A DNA stretch of 35,082 nucleotides from NCBI GenBank assembly GCA_018056425.1, contig JAGPFR010000025.1, forward strand, positions 1 through 35,082, in the 5' to 3' direction. Within the stretch, counting starts at the first letter, position 1; every line of letters begins with the position of its first letter. Origin of the DNA: Lachnospiraceae bacterium. GTDB taxonomy: Bacteria > Bacillota > Clostridia > Lachnospirales > Lachnospiraceae. The notes below the pieces were generated by a model that was given only the letters and a program-made list of their open reading frames with translations, was not told the DNA's origin and did not search any database. Made by a program: the position numbers and the translations under genes. Positions 1 to 8,374 of the stretch are shown one piece after another.

Positions 1-2
1 CC

Positions 3-329
3 CGCGGAAGATATGAGGTCCGTGATATGGTTGCAAAACTACACAGAGAGGCCGGCATTACCATCATTCTCGTATCGCGTTCCATGGAAGATGTTGCGAT
101 GTATGTCGAGAGAGTGATCGTCATGGACCATGGCAGGGTTGCTTATGACGATACGCCCAGAGAAGTCTTTTCACATACGGAGGAACTTGAGGAAATGGGA
201 CTTGCCATTCCCGAGCCTTCGAAGATCACAAGAAAACTTATAGAACTCGGACTTGATGCGGATCCCGGTGTGCTTACCGCAACCGAGGCTGCAGATTCGA
301 TATATGATGCATTGATGAGAGCAAAATGA
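3..329 (+). CDS. ecfA2: Energy-coupling factor transporter ATPase EcfA2, C-terminal fragment
   Basis: The gene is cut by the left edge of the window; about 108 codons are visible and the Walker A, Q-loop and signature motif lie outside. EcfA subunits are the ABC ATPases that power group II ECF vitamin and metal importers, working as a heterodimer on the cytoplasmic face of EcfT. Visible evidence is the D-loop/H-loop neighbourhood (LVSRSMEDVA), the following VMDHGRVAYDDTPREVF segment typical of EcfA proteins, and a family-like C-terminal helical domain. The position usually holding the H-loop histidine (VSHSMEDVA) is arginine (codon CGT, around base 79), which is unusual. The stop overlaps the ecfT start by four bases (ATGA), so the two are translationally coupled. 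Assignment to A2 rather than A1 rests on being directly before ecfT. Confidence 0.85.
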   Translation, partial: RGRYEVRDMVAKLHREAGITIILVSRSMEDVAMYVERVIVMDHGRVAYDDTPREVFSHTEELEEMGLAIPEPSKITRKLIELGLDADPGVLTATEAADSIYDALMRAK

Positions 330-1174
330 TCCGCGACATTACTATCGGACAATATTATCAGACGGAGAGCGTGATACACAGACTCGATCCGAGGGTCAAA
401 CTTCTCGGAACGCTTCTGTTTATTATCGCATTGTTTAATTACAAGAATCCCATCGGATACGCTCTCGGAATAGTATTTTTATTTATGGTGATAAGTCTTT
501 CCCATGTACCCGTCAAATTCATTACAAAGGGTCTTAAGGGCATTGTTATCATCATGCTCATGACAGTGCTCATCAACCTGTTTCTTACGCCGGGAACAAC
601 AGCTGTAGCGCTCGGAAAGCTGACCATCACATATGAAGGCATAGCAACTGCGCTCAGTATGATGCTCAGGCTGATTCTTCTTATTATGGGATCGAGCGTT
701 GTCACGCTTACAACGACGCCCAATAACCTTACCGACGGACTTGAGAAGGGACTCGGATTCCTTAAAATATTCAAGGTCCCCGTCGGCGATGTTGCCATGA
801 TGATGTCCATAGCTCTCAGATTCATCCCCATCCTTCTCGAGGAAACCGACAGGATCATGAAAGCCCAGCTTGCAAGAGGAGCGGATTTCGAAAGCGGGAA
901 TCTGATCAGGAAGGCAAAGTCCCTTGTGCCTGTTCTGGTACCCCTCTTTGTATCGGCCTTCAGAAGGGCAGGAGACCTTGCTATGGCGATGGAGGCAAGA
1001 TGTTACAGGGGAGGCGACGGAAGGACCAAAATGAAGCCTCTGATCTATAAAAAGAGGGATGTCATAGCATACCTTGTTCTGTTTTCTTTTGCGGGAATCA
1101 GTATCTTCCTCGGAAGATGGCATGTGATATCGGATTTCTTCAATTCACTGTATGTCAATTACATTCTGAAGTGA
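326..1174 (+). CDS. ecfT: Energy-coupling factor transporter transmembrane protein EcfT
   Basis: EcfT is the membrane scaffold that links the two EcfA ATPases to exchangeable S components for vitamins or metal ions. The 282-residue product has several hydrophobic segments, and near residues 175-235 it carries the two EcfT coupling motifs, here AQLARGAD and AMEARCYRGG, which bind the ATPases. Length fits the family (about 265-280). The start overlaps the ecfA2 stop by four bases and the stop lies seven bases before truA, so ecfA-ecfT-truA form one operon. This order is standard in Firmicutes downstream of the ribosomal protein cluster. A candidate S component that could use this module lies at 12109-12618. 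Confidence 0.93.
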   Translation: MIRDITIGQYYQTESVIHRLDPRVKLLGTLLFIIALFNYKNPIGYALGIVFLFMVISLSHVPVKFITKGLKGIVIIMLMTVLINLFLTPGTTAVALGKLTITYEGIATALSMMLRLILLIMGSSVVTLTTTPNNLTDGLEKGLGFLKIFKVPVGDVAMMMSIALRFIPILLEETDRIMKAQLARGADFESGNLIRKAKSLVPVLVPLFVSAFRRAGDLAMAMEARCYRGGDGRTKMKPLIYKKRDVIAYLVLFSFAGISIFLGRWHVISDFFNSLYVNYILK

Positions 1175-1180
1175 TCTTTC

Positions 1181-1921
1181 ATGAAAAGAGTCAGATTAAA
1201 AATATCATATGACGGAACCGCCTATCACGGCTGGCAGATCCAGGACGGGCAGATAACCGTCGAGGGAGTTCTCAGAGCTGCCGTCAGCGAAGCTGTCGGA
1301 AAAGAAACCGAACTCATCGGGGCGAGCAGAACGGACTCAGGCGTCCATGCTCTGGGTAATATAGCGGTATTTGATACAGATTCGCCCATTCCGCCCGATA
1401 AGATGGCCATGGTATTAAACAAGCTCCTCCCGGATGATATAAGTGTTGTTTCGTCGGATGAAGTGCCCCCTGACTGGCATCCGAGAAAACAGGACTGCCG
1501 AAAGACCTATGAATACCATATTTACAATGCTCCCGTAAGGAACCCCGTTAAAAGGCTCTATGCCCATCATGTCTATAATGACATCGATGAGAAGGAAATG
1601 GACAGGGCTGCAAAGGCCTTCATCGGGGAACATGATTTCAGCGGCTTTTGCGCCGCAGGAGCACAGACTCTTACATTTACCCGGACAATTTATGAATGCA
1701 GGGTGAAAAGAGTCGAAAATGAGGTGATTATCAGCATTACGGGCAGCGGATTCTTGTACAATATGGTCCGTATAATAGCCGGAACGCTTCTTGATGTGGG
1801 ACTCGGCAGAAAATCCGCCGATGATATCCCGCGAATCATAGAATCCCGGGAACGCAGAGAAGCTGGGCCCACACTCCCTGCATGCGGTCTCATTCTTATA
1901 GGATATGAGTACGATATCTGA
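1181..1921 (+). CDS. truA: tRNA pseudouridine(38-40) synthase TruA
   Basis: TruA converts uridines 38, 39 and 40 in the anticodon stem of many tRNAs to pseudouridine. The 246-residue product begins with the family N-terminus (KISYDGTAYHGWQIQ) and contains the catalytic aspartate in GASRTDSGVHALGN near residue 52. The C-terminal half has the conserved GSGFLYNMVRIIAGTLLDVG segment. Length matches bacterial TruA. The gene follows ecfT after six bases. Its conserved place between ecfT and rplM supports the call. Confidence 0.96.
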   Translation: MKRVRLKISYDGTAYHGWQIQDGQITVEGVLRAAVSEAVGKETELIGASRTDSGVHALGNIAVFDTDSPIPPDKMAMVLNKLLPDDISVVSSDEVPPDWHPRKQDCRKTYEYHIYNAPVRNPVKRLYAHHVYNDIDEKEMDRAAKAFIGEHDFSGFCAAGAQTLTFTRTIYECRVKRVENEVIISITGSGFLYNMVRIIAGTLLDVGLGRKSADDIPRIIESRERREAGPTLPACGLILIGYEYDI

Positions 1922-1990
1922 CCTTTTTCGGAAAGCTTCCACTATATATGGGGAGCTCCCGGAAAAATCGCGAAAAATCCTTATTTTTCG

Positions 1991-2019
1991 TTGACTTCGG
2001 GTATTTCGTGTTGTAAAAT
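1991..2019 (+). promoter_or_regulatory. Promoter of rplM-rpsI
   Basis: A -35 box TTGACT (1991-1996) and a -10 box TAAAAT (2014-2019) are separated by exactly 17 bases, a close match to the sigma-A consensus. The predicted start near 2026 leaves a leader of about 160 bases before rplM, so the ribosomal pair is transcribed independently of truA. Confidence 0.75.
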
Positions 2020-2025
2020 GTCATT

Positions 2026-2173
2026 TCGTGGCGGGTTTTCTTGCGGCCCGGACATCTGCTTGAATGTACACACCGGCCACTTGTGCGAAGGGGATAAATC
2101 CCGTGATGTATGCGTCTTCCCAAACGCTTAAGTCTGCAGCAGTGAAATTTCGTATTTTCGTTTTGCACTTTTT
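2026..2173 (+). promoter_or_regulatory. 5' leader of rplM, candidate L13 autoregulatory leader
   Basis: This 150-base untranslated stretch lies between the rplM promoter and its ribosome site. It can form local hairpins: a GGCC...GGCC-closed stem around 2046-2094, GGGAT-AA-ATCCC near 2091-2102, and a weak AGTG...CACT stem ending in a T-run directly before the Shine-Dalgarno. Many Firmicutes carry a structured L13 leader here that binds L13 and represses its own operon. I could not match the published consensus base by base, so the class is inferred from position. Confidence 0.4.
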
Positions 2174-2185
2174 TGGAGGAAAAAA

Positions 2186-2614
2186 ATGAAAACTTATATG
2201 CCCAGTGCGGCTGCCATTGAGAGAAAGTGGTATGTCGTTGACGCAACGGATAAGACTCTCGGACGTCTTGCATCAGAAGTAGCAAACGTTCTCAGAGGAA
2301 AGAATAAGCCTATCTTCACTCCCAACCTTGATACCGGCGATTATGTGATCATCATCAACGCTTCCAAGGTTAAGGTTACCGGCAAGAAGCTTGATCAGAA
2401 GATTTATCATGATCACTCCGATTATGTCGGCGGAATGAAGGAAGAGACACTCAGATCAAGACTTGCAAATTCTCCCTGTGAAGTGGTTGAAGAGGCAGTC
2501 AGAGGAATGCTTCCCAAGGGACCCCTCGGAAGACAGATGTTCACCAAGCTTCACGTTTATGCAGGAGCAGAGCACAATCAGGCTGCACAGAAGCCCGAAG
2601 CGCTCGAATTCTAA
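2186..2614 (+). CDS. rplM: 50S ribosomal protein L13
   Basis: L13 is an early-assembling protein of the large ribosomal subunit that binds 23S rRNA. The 142-residue product has the family pattern from start to end: [20 protein letters not shown] at the N-terminus, then [18 protein letters not shown], a conserved [10 protein letters not shown] stretch, and [22 protein letters not shown] toward the C-terminus. The start is set by a strong TTGGAGG ribosome site at about 2173-2179. The next gene, rpsI, follows after 15 bases; the L13-S9 pair is nearly universal in bacteria. Confidence 0.98.
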   Translation: MKTYMPSAAAIERKWYVVDATDKTLGRLASEVANVLRGKNKPIFTPNLDTGDYVIIINASKVKVTGKKLDQKIYHDHSDYVGGMKEETLRSRLANSPCEVVEEAVRGMLPKGPLGRQMFTKLHVYAGAEHNQAAQKPEALEF

Positions 2615-2629
2615 GAAGGGAGATAAGAA

Positions 2630-3031
2630 ATGGCTAAAAAGTCAGATGTAAAATATTACGGAACCGGCAGAAGAAAGTCTTCAGTCGCTAGAGTTTATCT
2701 TACCGCCGGAAAGGGTGAGATCACCATTAACGGAAGATCCATCGATGAATATTTCGGAACCGATATTCTTAAGACCATCGTTCGTCAGCCTCTCGCTGTA
2801 ACCGATACCGAAGGAAAGTTCGATATCAACGTTACCGTTAAGGGCGGCGGAACTACCGGTCAGGCAGGCGCAGTTCGCCACGGAATTTCAAGAGCACTTC
2901 TTCAGGCAGACGCTGAGTACAGACCCGCTCTCAAGAAGGAAGGATTCCTTACCAGAGATCCTCGTATGAAGGAGAGAAAGAAATACGGTCTCAAGAAAGC
3001 ACGTCGTGCACCTCAGTTCTCAAAGAGATAA
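2630..3031 (+). CDS. rpsI: 30S ribosomal protein S9
   Basis: S9 sits in the head of the small ribosomal subunit, and its C-terminal tail reaches the P-site tRNA. The 133-residue product shows [16 protein letters not shown] at the start, the central [21 protein letters not shown] block, and ends in the expected basic tail with the terminal KR. A clear GGGAG ribosome site lies just upstream. The last codons and the stop form the left arm of a large hairpin that encloses the terminator, and this tail is duplicated downstream (3159-3258). Confidence 0.98.
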   Translation: MAKKSDVKYYGTGRRKSSVARVYLTAGKGEITINGRSIDEYFGTDILKTIVRQPLAVTDTEGKFDINVTVKGGGTTGQAGAVRHGISRALLQADAEYRPALKKEGFLTRDPRMKERKKYGLKKARRAPQFSKR

Positions 3032-3089
3032 TATCAAAAACCTTGCAGCAAACGCTGCAAGGTTTTTTTATTATCTCTGAGAACTGAGG
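3011..3089 (+). terminator. rpsI terminator nested inside a long outer stem
   Basis: The inner hairpin is CCTTGCAGC, loop AAAC, GCTGCAAGG, followed by seven T (3041-3069), a textbook intrinsic terminator. Around it a second stem of 20 base pairs can form between 3011-3032 and 3070-3089, with only a two-base AA bulge. The left arm contains the final rpsI codons and stop codon. Confidence 0.85.
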
Positions 3090-3258
3090 TAACTTCTCGG
3101 CACAGCCTCGAAGTTTCTGAGCTAAAAACGTGTCGTTGACACGTTTTTTACGCTCAGACAGTTCTCAAAGAGAAGATATCAAAAGCCATGCAACAAACGC
3201 TGCTAGGTTTTTTTATTATCTCTGAGAACTGAGGAAACTTCTCGGCACAGCCTCGAAG
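3014..3258. repeat. 100-bp direct repeat of the rpsI tail and terminator
   Basis: Bases 3014-3113 and 3159-3258 are both 100 bases long and differ at seven positions by hand alignment, with no gaps. Copy 1 is the real 3' end of rpsI plus its terminator and outer stem. Copy 2 is noncoding; its mutations disrupt the inner terminator stem but keep the outer arms. The copies are separated by 45 bases that hold a third hairpin. Confidence 0.9.
3117..3157. terminator. Two-part hairpin between the repeats, possible terminator
   Basis: An outer CTGAGC / GCTCAG stem (3117-3122 with 3152-3157) encloses an inner stem AAAAACGTGTC, loop GTT, GACACGTTTTT (3124-3148). The inner stem has A- and T-runs on its two sides, so it could terminate from either direction. 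Its symmetry resembles a small mobile hairpin element, but no other copy was seen in this window. Confidence 0.5.
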
Positions 3259-3279
3259 ACACGGTTATGTTTGACTGAA

Positions 3280-3340
3280 TTGACAGATACCCCACCTGGG
3301 TATATATTGGATTAGAACCAATATACCCGGGTGGGGTATC
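3280..3340 (+). promoter_or_regulatory. Copper-responsive promoter with two CsoR-type operators
   Basis: A near-consensus promoter, TTGACA (3280-3285), 17 bases, TATATT (3303-3308), precedes csoR. The spacer is filled by GATACCCCACCTGGGTATA (3286-3304), which matches the G/C-tract palindromes bound by CsoR copper repressors. A second copy in opposite orientation, TATACCCGGGTGGGGTATC, occupies 3322-3340 just after the predicted start site. Together they form a 23-25 bp inverted repeat. Occupancy by CsoR would block polymerase, and copper would release it. Confidence 0.85.
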
Positions 3341-3357
3341 TGCTATGGAGGGAAAAT

Positions 3358-3693
3358 ATGTCTGAGCATAAGCACGATATGGAAGAAAAGAAGGGTCATT
3401 GCCCTCATTGTTCCGGAAAACATAAAGACAGAGACGAAAAAGAAAAGAAAGACCTTATGAACAGGCTGAAAAGAATAGAAGGCCAGGTCAGGGGAGTGGA
3501 AGGAATGCTCGAAGATGATGCATACTGCACTGACATCCTGATACAGGTATCCGCAATTACCAGCGCGCTTAACAGCTTTAATAAGGTGCTCCTTGCAAAT
3601 CATATGAGAAGCTGTGTGGCCGATAATATCCGCGAAGGAAATGATGAGATAATAGATGAGCTTGTAGTCACATTACAAAAGCTCATGAAGTAG
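3358..3693 (+). CDS. csoR: CsoR family copper-sensing transcriptional repressor
   Basis: CsoR is an all-helical tetrameric repressor that leaves DNA when it binds Cu(I). The 111-residue product has the DUF156 core (LMNRLKRIEGQVRGVEGMLEDDAYC) and keeps the Cys, His-x3-Cys ligand set: the cysteine in DAYC, then HMRSC. Before the core is an extra His/Cys-rich tail (HKHD, then HCPHCSGKHK), which may bind metal too. ATG at 3358 is preferred over a GTG at 3331 because a GGAGGG ribosome site precedes it by a normal distance and the GTG lies inside the second operator. The gene is autoregulated by the operators upstream and is seven bases from copA. Confidence 0.93.
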   Translation: MSEHKHDMEEKKGHCPHCSGKHKDRDEKEKKDLMNRLKRIEGQVRGVEGMLEDDAYCTDILIQVSAITSALNSFNKVLLANHMRSCVADNIREGNDEIIDELVVTLQKLMK

Positions 3694-3700
3694 GTGAATA

Positions 3701-6259
3701 ATGGAACAATATAATGTAACGGGAATGAGCTGCGCCGCATGCCAGGCAAGAGTGGAGAAGGCGGTTAATGCTGTTCCAGGCGTAGACAGCTGCGCAGTAA
3801 GCCTTCTTACCAACTCTATGGGAGTTGAAGGAAGTGCATCTCCCGAAGATATAATAAAGGCTGTGGAATCCGCAGGTTATGGCGCAAGTCTTAAGAAATC
3901 AAATAAAGCAAACTCCGCCTCCGCAAATTATGATGATGAGTTGAAGGACACGGAAACTCCCATCCTGAAAAGGAGATTGATATCTTCGATCATTTTATTG
4001 ATTCCTCTGATGTACGTTTCAATGGGGCATATGCTGTGGGATTGGCCTCTTCCGTCATTTTTGGACGGCAATCACGTGGCGATGGGATTATACCAGCTGA
4101 TCTTAGCCGGATTTATAATGGTGATAAATCAGAAGTTTTTTATCAGCGGATTTAAAGGCCTTATGCACAGATCACCGAACATGGACACGCTGGTAGCACT
4201 TGGTGCGACCGCTTCCTATGCATACAGCGTATATGCACTGTTTGCAATGACCGGTGCCGTAATGGCAGGCGACACAGAACAAGTCATGTACTACATGGAT
4301 CAGTTCTATTTTGAATCTGCGGCAACGATCCTGACACTTATCACAGTTGGAAAAACTCTTGAGGCAAGATCAAAAGGCAAGACCACGGATGCACTTAAAG
4401 CGCTGATGAGACTTGCTCCCAAGACCGCCGTTATACTGGACGGTGATACTGAGAGAACCGTCTCCATAGATGAAGTAAAAGTCGGAGACAGATTTGTAGT
4501 AAGACCCGGAGACAGCATACCCGTTGACGGCATGGTAAAAGAGGGCGAAAGCGCCGTTAATGAATCCGCACTTACCGGTGAAAGCGTTCCGGTTGAAAAA
4601 CAGACCGGGGATAAGGTATATGCGGCCACCATAAATACTTCGGGATATATGGTCTGCGAAGCTTCAGGAGTAGGAGAGGATACCACTCTTGCCGGGATCA
4701 TACGAATGGTCAGTGATGCCGCTGCAACCAAGGCTCCCATTGCGAAAATCGCGGACAGAGTATCCGGTGTGTTTGTACCTGTAGTCATCTGCATCGCATT
4801 TGTTACATTTATCGTGTGGCTTCTGGTAGGACAAACCTTCGGCTATGCCATGGCAAGAGCTGTGTCAGTACTTGTTATCAGCTGTCCCTGTGCTTTGGGA
4901 CTTGCAACTCCCGTGGCCATAATGGTCGGAAACGGTATTGGTGCCAAGAGCGGGATCCTGTTTAAAACAGCGGCGGTACAGGAGCTTACGGGTAAGGTTC
5001 AGATAGTTGCACTTGATAAGACGGGAACAATAACCACTGGCATCATGCGGGTTACTGATGTCATCCCCGCAGGTGGCGTTGATGAAAATGAACTTCTTAC
5101 GGCAGCCTATGCACTTGAATCCAAAAGCGAACATCCCATTTCAAAAGCAATCATCGATCACGTGCGGGAGCGTAATATCGAACTTAGAGAGACGACCGGA
5201 TTTGAGGTTTTGTCCGGAAACGGATTAAAGTCAAATCTTAACGGGGATTCGGTCGCAGGCGGTAATGTAAGATTCATTTCCGATATCTTGGGCGATAATG
5301 ACTTAAGCAGTCTCGGAAGTATAGATGAACTGTCCGCACAGGGTAAGACTCCGGTGCTTTTTGCCAAGGGCAAAAAGCTTCTGGGAATAATCGGAGTTGC
5401 CGATACTATCAAAGATGATACGCCGGAGGCGATTGCCGAACTTAAGAAAATGGGCATCCATACGGTAATGCTGACCGGTGACAATGAGATCACGGCAGGC
5501 GCCATAGCAAGGAAGGCCGGAGTGGACGAAGTCGTTGCTGGAGTGCTTCCCGACGGAAAAGAAGCAGTTATCAGAAAGCTCATGGAATACGGAAAAGTTG
5601 CTATGGTCGGCGACGGAATAAATGATGCGCCCGCTCTTACAAGAGCTGATGTAGGAATGGCAATCGGAGCGGGAACGGATATTGCCATAGATGCAGCCGA
5701 TGTTGTTCTGATGAAAAACAGTATCAGGGATGTTGCGGCGGCAGTCAGGATCTCAAGGGCTACCCTTAAGAATATTCATGAGAATCTTTTCTGGGCGTTT
5801 TTCTATAATGTAATCGGTATTCCGCTTGCTGCAGGGTGCTACGTAGCTGCATTCGGATGGACACTCAGTCCTATGTTCGGAGCTGCTGCCATGGGTCTTT
5901 CAAGTTTCTGCGTAGTATCAAATGCACTGAGACTTAACGGATTGAAGGTACATGACGGATCAGGAGATAAGACTGTTAAAAATCCGGTCGATCATAAGAT
6001 CATACAGCCCGAAGAAGTACAGAAAGATAATATTTCAATTGAAAAGGAGAACCATGAAATGAAGATCAAAGTAAACGGTATGATGTGTGCGCATTGCGAG
6101 GCTCATGTAAAGAAGGCCCTTGAAGCAATCGACGGAATTGAATCCGCAACAGCATCCCACGAGGAGAACATGGTAACCATCACCACATCCAAGGATGTTG
6201 ACGAGGCTCTCATCAAGGAAGCAATCACGGAAGCGGGCTATGAGTATGCCGGATTATAA
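3701..6259 (+). CDS. copA: Copper-exporting P1B-type ATPase CopA with C-terminal CopZ-like domain
   Basis: The 852-residue inner-membrane pump exports Cu(I) using ATP. In order: N-terminal heavy-metal domain (GMSCAAC, residues 8-14), transmembrane helices, actuator loop (TGES), the ion-binding CPC motif in SCPCALG near residue 396, the phosphorylation site DKTGT near 438, a nucleotide domain ending in [12 protein letters not shown] near 637, and the last helices. After a charged linker (about 751-786) comes a second heavy-metal domain, residues 787-852, with NGMMCAHC. This tail is the size and sequence type of the free chaperone CopZ and has its own Shine-Dalgarno and ATG (6045-6061). The start follows csoR by seven bases with AGGTG upstream. 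The 3' end overlaps the MFS gene. Confidence 0.96.
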   Translation: MEQYNVTGMSCAACQARVEKAVNAVPGVDSCAVSLLTNSMGVEGSASPEDIIKAVESAGYGASLKKSNKANSASANYDDELKDTETPILKRRLISSIILLIPLMYVSMGHMLWDWPLPSFLDGNHVAMGLYQLILAGFIMVINQKFFISGFKGLMHRSPNMDTLVALGATASYAYSVYALFAMTGAVMAGDTEQVMYYMDQFYFESAATILTLITVGKTLEARSKGKTTDALKALMRLAPKTAVILDGDTERTVSIDEVKVGDRFVVRPGDSIPVDGMVKEGESAVNESALTGESVPVEKQTGDKVYAATINTSGYMVCEASGVGEDTTLAGIIRMVSDAAATKAPIAKIADRVSGVFVPVVICIAFVTFIVWLLVGQTFGYAMARAVSVLVISCPCALGLATPVAIMVGNGIGAKSGILFKTAAVQELTGKVQIVALDKTGTITTGIMRVTDVIPAGGVDENELLTAAYALESKSEHPISKAIIDHVRERNIELRETTGFEVLSGNGLKSNLNGDSVAGGNVRFISDILGDNDLSSLGSIDELSAQGKTPVLFAKGKKLLGIIGVADTIKDDTPEAIAELKKMGIHTVMLTGDNEITAGAIARKAGVDEVVAGVLPDGKEAVIRKLMEYGKVAMVGDGINDAPALTRADVGMAIGAGTDIAIDAADVVLMKNSIRDVAAAVRISRATLKNIHENLFWAFFYNVIGIPLAAGCYVAAFGWTLSPMFGAAAMGLSSFCVVSNALRLNGLKVHDGSGDKTVKNPVDHKIIQPEEVQKDNISIEKENHEMKIKVNGMMCAHCEAHVKKALEAIDGIESATASHEENMVTITTSKDVDEALIKEAITEAGYEYAGL
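6045..6259 (+). CDS. Candidate internal start producing a free CopZ-like chaperone
   Basis: Inside copA and in the same frame, AGGAG (6045-6049) lies nine bases before ATG at 6059. Starting there gives a 66-residue protein, [13 protein letters not shown] onward, that is a complete ferredoxin-fold heavy-metal domain with the CxxC copper site. CopZ proteins are about 68 residues and normally sit beside copA, and no separate copZ is present here. Internal initiation would make pump and chaperone from one reading frame. A plain fusion after loss of a copA stop codon is the alternative. Confidence 0.5.
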
Positions 6260-7427
6260 GAAAACAAAACTAGCATGTTATCTGGGATTTATTACCCAGG
6301 CCATAGCGGCGAATTTTGCTCCCCTTCTGTTCCTGAAATTTCATAAAGACTACGGAATCTCACTGGGTAACATCGCGCTGATATCAACTGTGTTTTTCTT
6401 CACACAGCTTTTAGTGGATCTGTTCTGTGCCAAATTTGTGGACAGGATCGGATACAGGATATCGATAATCGTGTCTGAAGCCTGCTCTGCTGTAGGACTT
6501 ATCGGCCTGGCGTTTTTGCCCGACATACTTCCCAATGCATTTGCAGGGATACTTATCAGCGTAACCGTATATGCCGTGGGATGCGGACTGATCGAAGTGC
6601 TGGTCAGCCCGATCATAGAAGCGTGTCCCTTTGAAAATAAAGAAGCGACCATGAGCCTGCTTCATTCGTTCTATTGCTGGGGCTCCGTGGGAACCATAGT
6701 ATTATCGACCCTGTTTTTTAAGCTGTTTGGAATGGATAGCTGGAAATGGCTCGCCGTCCTTTGGGCGGTGATACCTGCCTCAAATATTCTGAACTTTGCC
6801 ACATGCCCCATTGTACCTATCGTAGAAGAAGGTAAGGGAATGGGGATCAGACAGCTTGGAAAGAGACCGCTGTTCTGGGTTTCCATATGCCTGATGGTAT
6901 GTGCAGGGGCATCCGAACTTGCCATGGCTCAGTGGGCGTCAGCATATGCGGAAGCAGCATTGGGACTTTCCAAAGCACTTGGTGATCTGACAGGCCCCTG
7001 CATGTTTGCGGTAACCATGGGAATAAGCCGTATCATATACGGAAAGTATGGAGATAAGCTTGACCTGATGAAATTCATGCTCGGGTCCGGAGCACTGTGC
7101 GTTGTCTGTTATCTGATGGCATCTGTTTCCGCCAATCCTGTCATCGGCCTTGCCGGCTGTATTTTATGCGGCTTTTCCGTAGGAATCATGTGGCCGGGAA
7201 CAATAAGCATTTCCTCCAAGAAATATCCTGCCGGAGGAACGGCAATGTTTGCGCTCCTTGCGATGGCAGGTGACCTCGGAGGAAGCATCGGACCTGCTAT
7301 TGTGGGGAGAGTCACGCAGCACGCCGGAGATGATATCAGAGTAGGAATGGGAGTGGGACTTATATTCCCTCTGGTACTTATCTTAATGCTAACGATCTTA
7401 AGCAGAACTGTGGCAGGAAATGAATAG
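6240..7427 (+). CDS. Major facilitator superfamily transporter
   Basis: The 395-residue product has about twelve hydrophobic segments and the general pattern of sugar/drug MFS permeases, including a loop-2 region with DRIGYR and a twelfth-helix end. The substrate cannot be read from the sequence. Possible starts are ATG 6240 and ATG 6246; both lie within the last codons of copA, so translation is coupled to the pump, and a GGAAG-like site precedes them. Location in the csoR-copA transcript suggests expression under copper stress, but a role in copper handling is inference. No terminator was seen between copA and this gene. Confidence 0.85.
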   Translation: MSMPDYKKTKLACYLGFITQAIAANFAPLLFLKFHKDYGISLGNIALISTVFFFTQLLVDLFCAKFVDRIGYRISIIVSEACSAVGLIGLAFLPDILPNAFAGILISVTVYAVGCGLIEVLVSPIIEACPFENKEATMSLLHSFYCWGSVGTIVLSTLFFKLFGMDSWKWLAVLWAVIPASNILNFATCPIVPIVEEGKGMGIRQLGKRPLFWVSICLMVCAGASELAMAQWASAYAEAALGLSKALGDLTGPCMFAVTMGISRIIYGKYGDKLDLMKFMLGSGALCVVCYLMASVSANPVIGLAGCILCGFSVGIMWPGTISISSKKYPAGGTAMFALLAMAGDLGGSIGPAIVGRVTQHAGDDIRVGMGVGLIFPLVLILMLTILSRTVAGNE

Positions 7428-7487
7428 TAAAAAGTCAGGGAACAAGATCAATCTTGAGCTGATTTACGGTTCCGGCAAGTTTTGTCG

Positions 7488-7493
7488 TATAAT
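7488..7493 (+). promoter_or_regulatory. -10 box of the MgtC-like gene
   Basis: A perfect TATAAT lies 43 bases before the start codon. No good -35 box was found at 16-18 bases (TACGGT at 7465-7470 is poor), so strength or an activator is uncertain. Confidence 0.45.
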
Positions 7494-7535
7494 ATAGAAA
7501 ACGCAGCTTTCTTGATCACATAAGGAGGCATGAAT

Positions 7536-8225
7536 ATGAGGATCATTGCTTATATCGAGGAATTTAACATAGTATCCGTGATAGTGAGATTAATGCTTTC
7601 CACCTTTGCAGGAGCGGTAATTGGGCTTGAACGCCGTGTTCACGGAAAGAGTGCGGGAGTTAAGACATTCTCGCTTGTATGCCTGGGGGCATCTCTTGTT
7701 ATGGTGACAAATGAGTTCCTGATGGATTCATATCCTTCCGGAGATGTGGCAAGGCTCGGAGCACAGGTAATAAGCGGAGTGGGCTTCCTCGGTGTCGGTA
7801 CGATCATCATTACGGGAAGAAATTATGTAAAAGGCCTTACCACCGCAGCGAGCCTTTGGACTACCGCCTGTCTTGGAATAGCATTTGGCTCCGGTTATAT
7901 AGCAGCGGGTCTCATAGCCCTTGTTTTTGTTTTCCTCATAATGACGGTATTGTCAGGTATCGGAAGAAAAGCTGATTCTTATACCTCTTTCATTCATCTG
8001 TATCTGGAGATCAGCAAGGAGTCGGGTATAGAAACTCTGTACGACTATGTCAAGAAAAATGACTTTAAAATCTCCTCCATCAATAAACAACAAAAGCCTG
8101 CTCTTAACGATAATGACATATCCGTTCTGGTCGAGATCGACCTCCAAAAGAGGATAAACCATACTCTGATCATCGAAGAACTCGGAAAGATAGAGGGAAT
8201 TCATTATCTGGAAGAGGTTCATTAG
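7536..8225 (+). CDS. MgtC/SapB family membrane protein
   Basis: The 229-residue product has four to five membrane helices with the MgtC signature: GAVIGLERRVHGKSAGVKT, then GVGFLGVGTIII and GLTTAASLWTTACLGIA. A C-terminal soluble part of about 80 residues resembles the ACT-like tail of the longer YhiD/MgtC proteins. Family members are linked to magnesium stress and to regulation of other membrane ATPases, but most are uncharacterised. ATG 7536 is chosen over 7530 because AAGGAGG (7522-7528) is then seven bases away. The gene seems to be transcribed alone. Confidence 0.85.
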   Translation: MRIIAYIEEFNIVSVIVRLMLSTFAGAVIGLERRVHGKSAGVKTFSLVCLGASLVMVTNEFLMDSYPSGDVARLGAQVISGVGFLGVGTIIITGRNYVKGLTTAASLWTTACLGIAFGSGYIAAGLIALVFVFLIMTVLSGIGRKADSYTSFIHLYLEISKESGIETLYDYVKKNDFKISSINKQQKPALNDNDISVLVEIDLQKRINHTLIIEELGKIEGIHYLEEVH

Positions 8226-8374
8226 CATTCACAACATATACCTCCCGCTAATACAGTAAAGAAAATGCTTTTTATTTTGTTATAACGAATGATATACTAT
8301 TATTTACCCCATCTTTGAGGGAACGTGAACTAAGCATTTCGATAACTGTGAGTTTGTCTGAGGGGAGGCAACCC

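Noticed and set aside
479-1123. Long minus-strand frame opposite ecfT
   Set aside because: Cysteine/histidine-rich nonsense without motifs, fully inside a recognised gene; a shadow frame.
1924-1972. Hairpin after truA as terminator
   Set aside because: The arms TTTTTCGG / CCGGAAAAA pair imperfectly and no T-run follows, so it is not a convincing terminator on this strand.
3331-3357. GTG at 3331 as an earlier start of csoR
   Set aside because: It lies inside the second operator and has no ribosome site, while ATG 3358 has GGAGGG upstream.
8275-8298. Promoter TTGTTA / TATACT for the EAL gene
   Set aside because: The two boxes are only ten bases apart; no acceptable -35 at 16-18 bases from TATACT.
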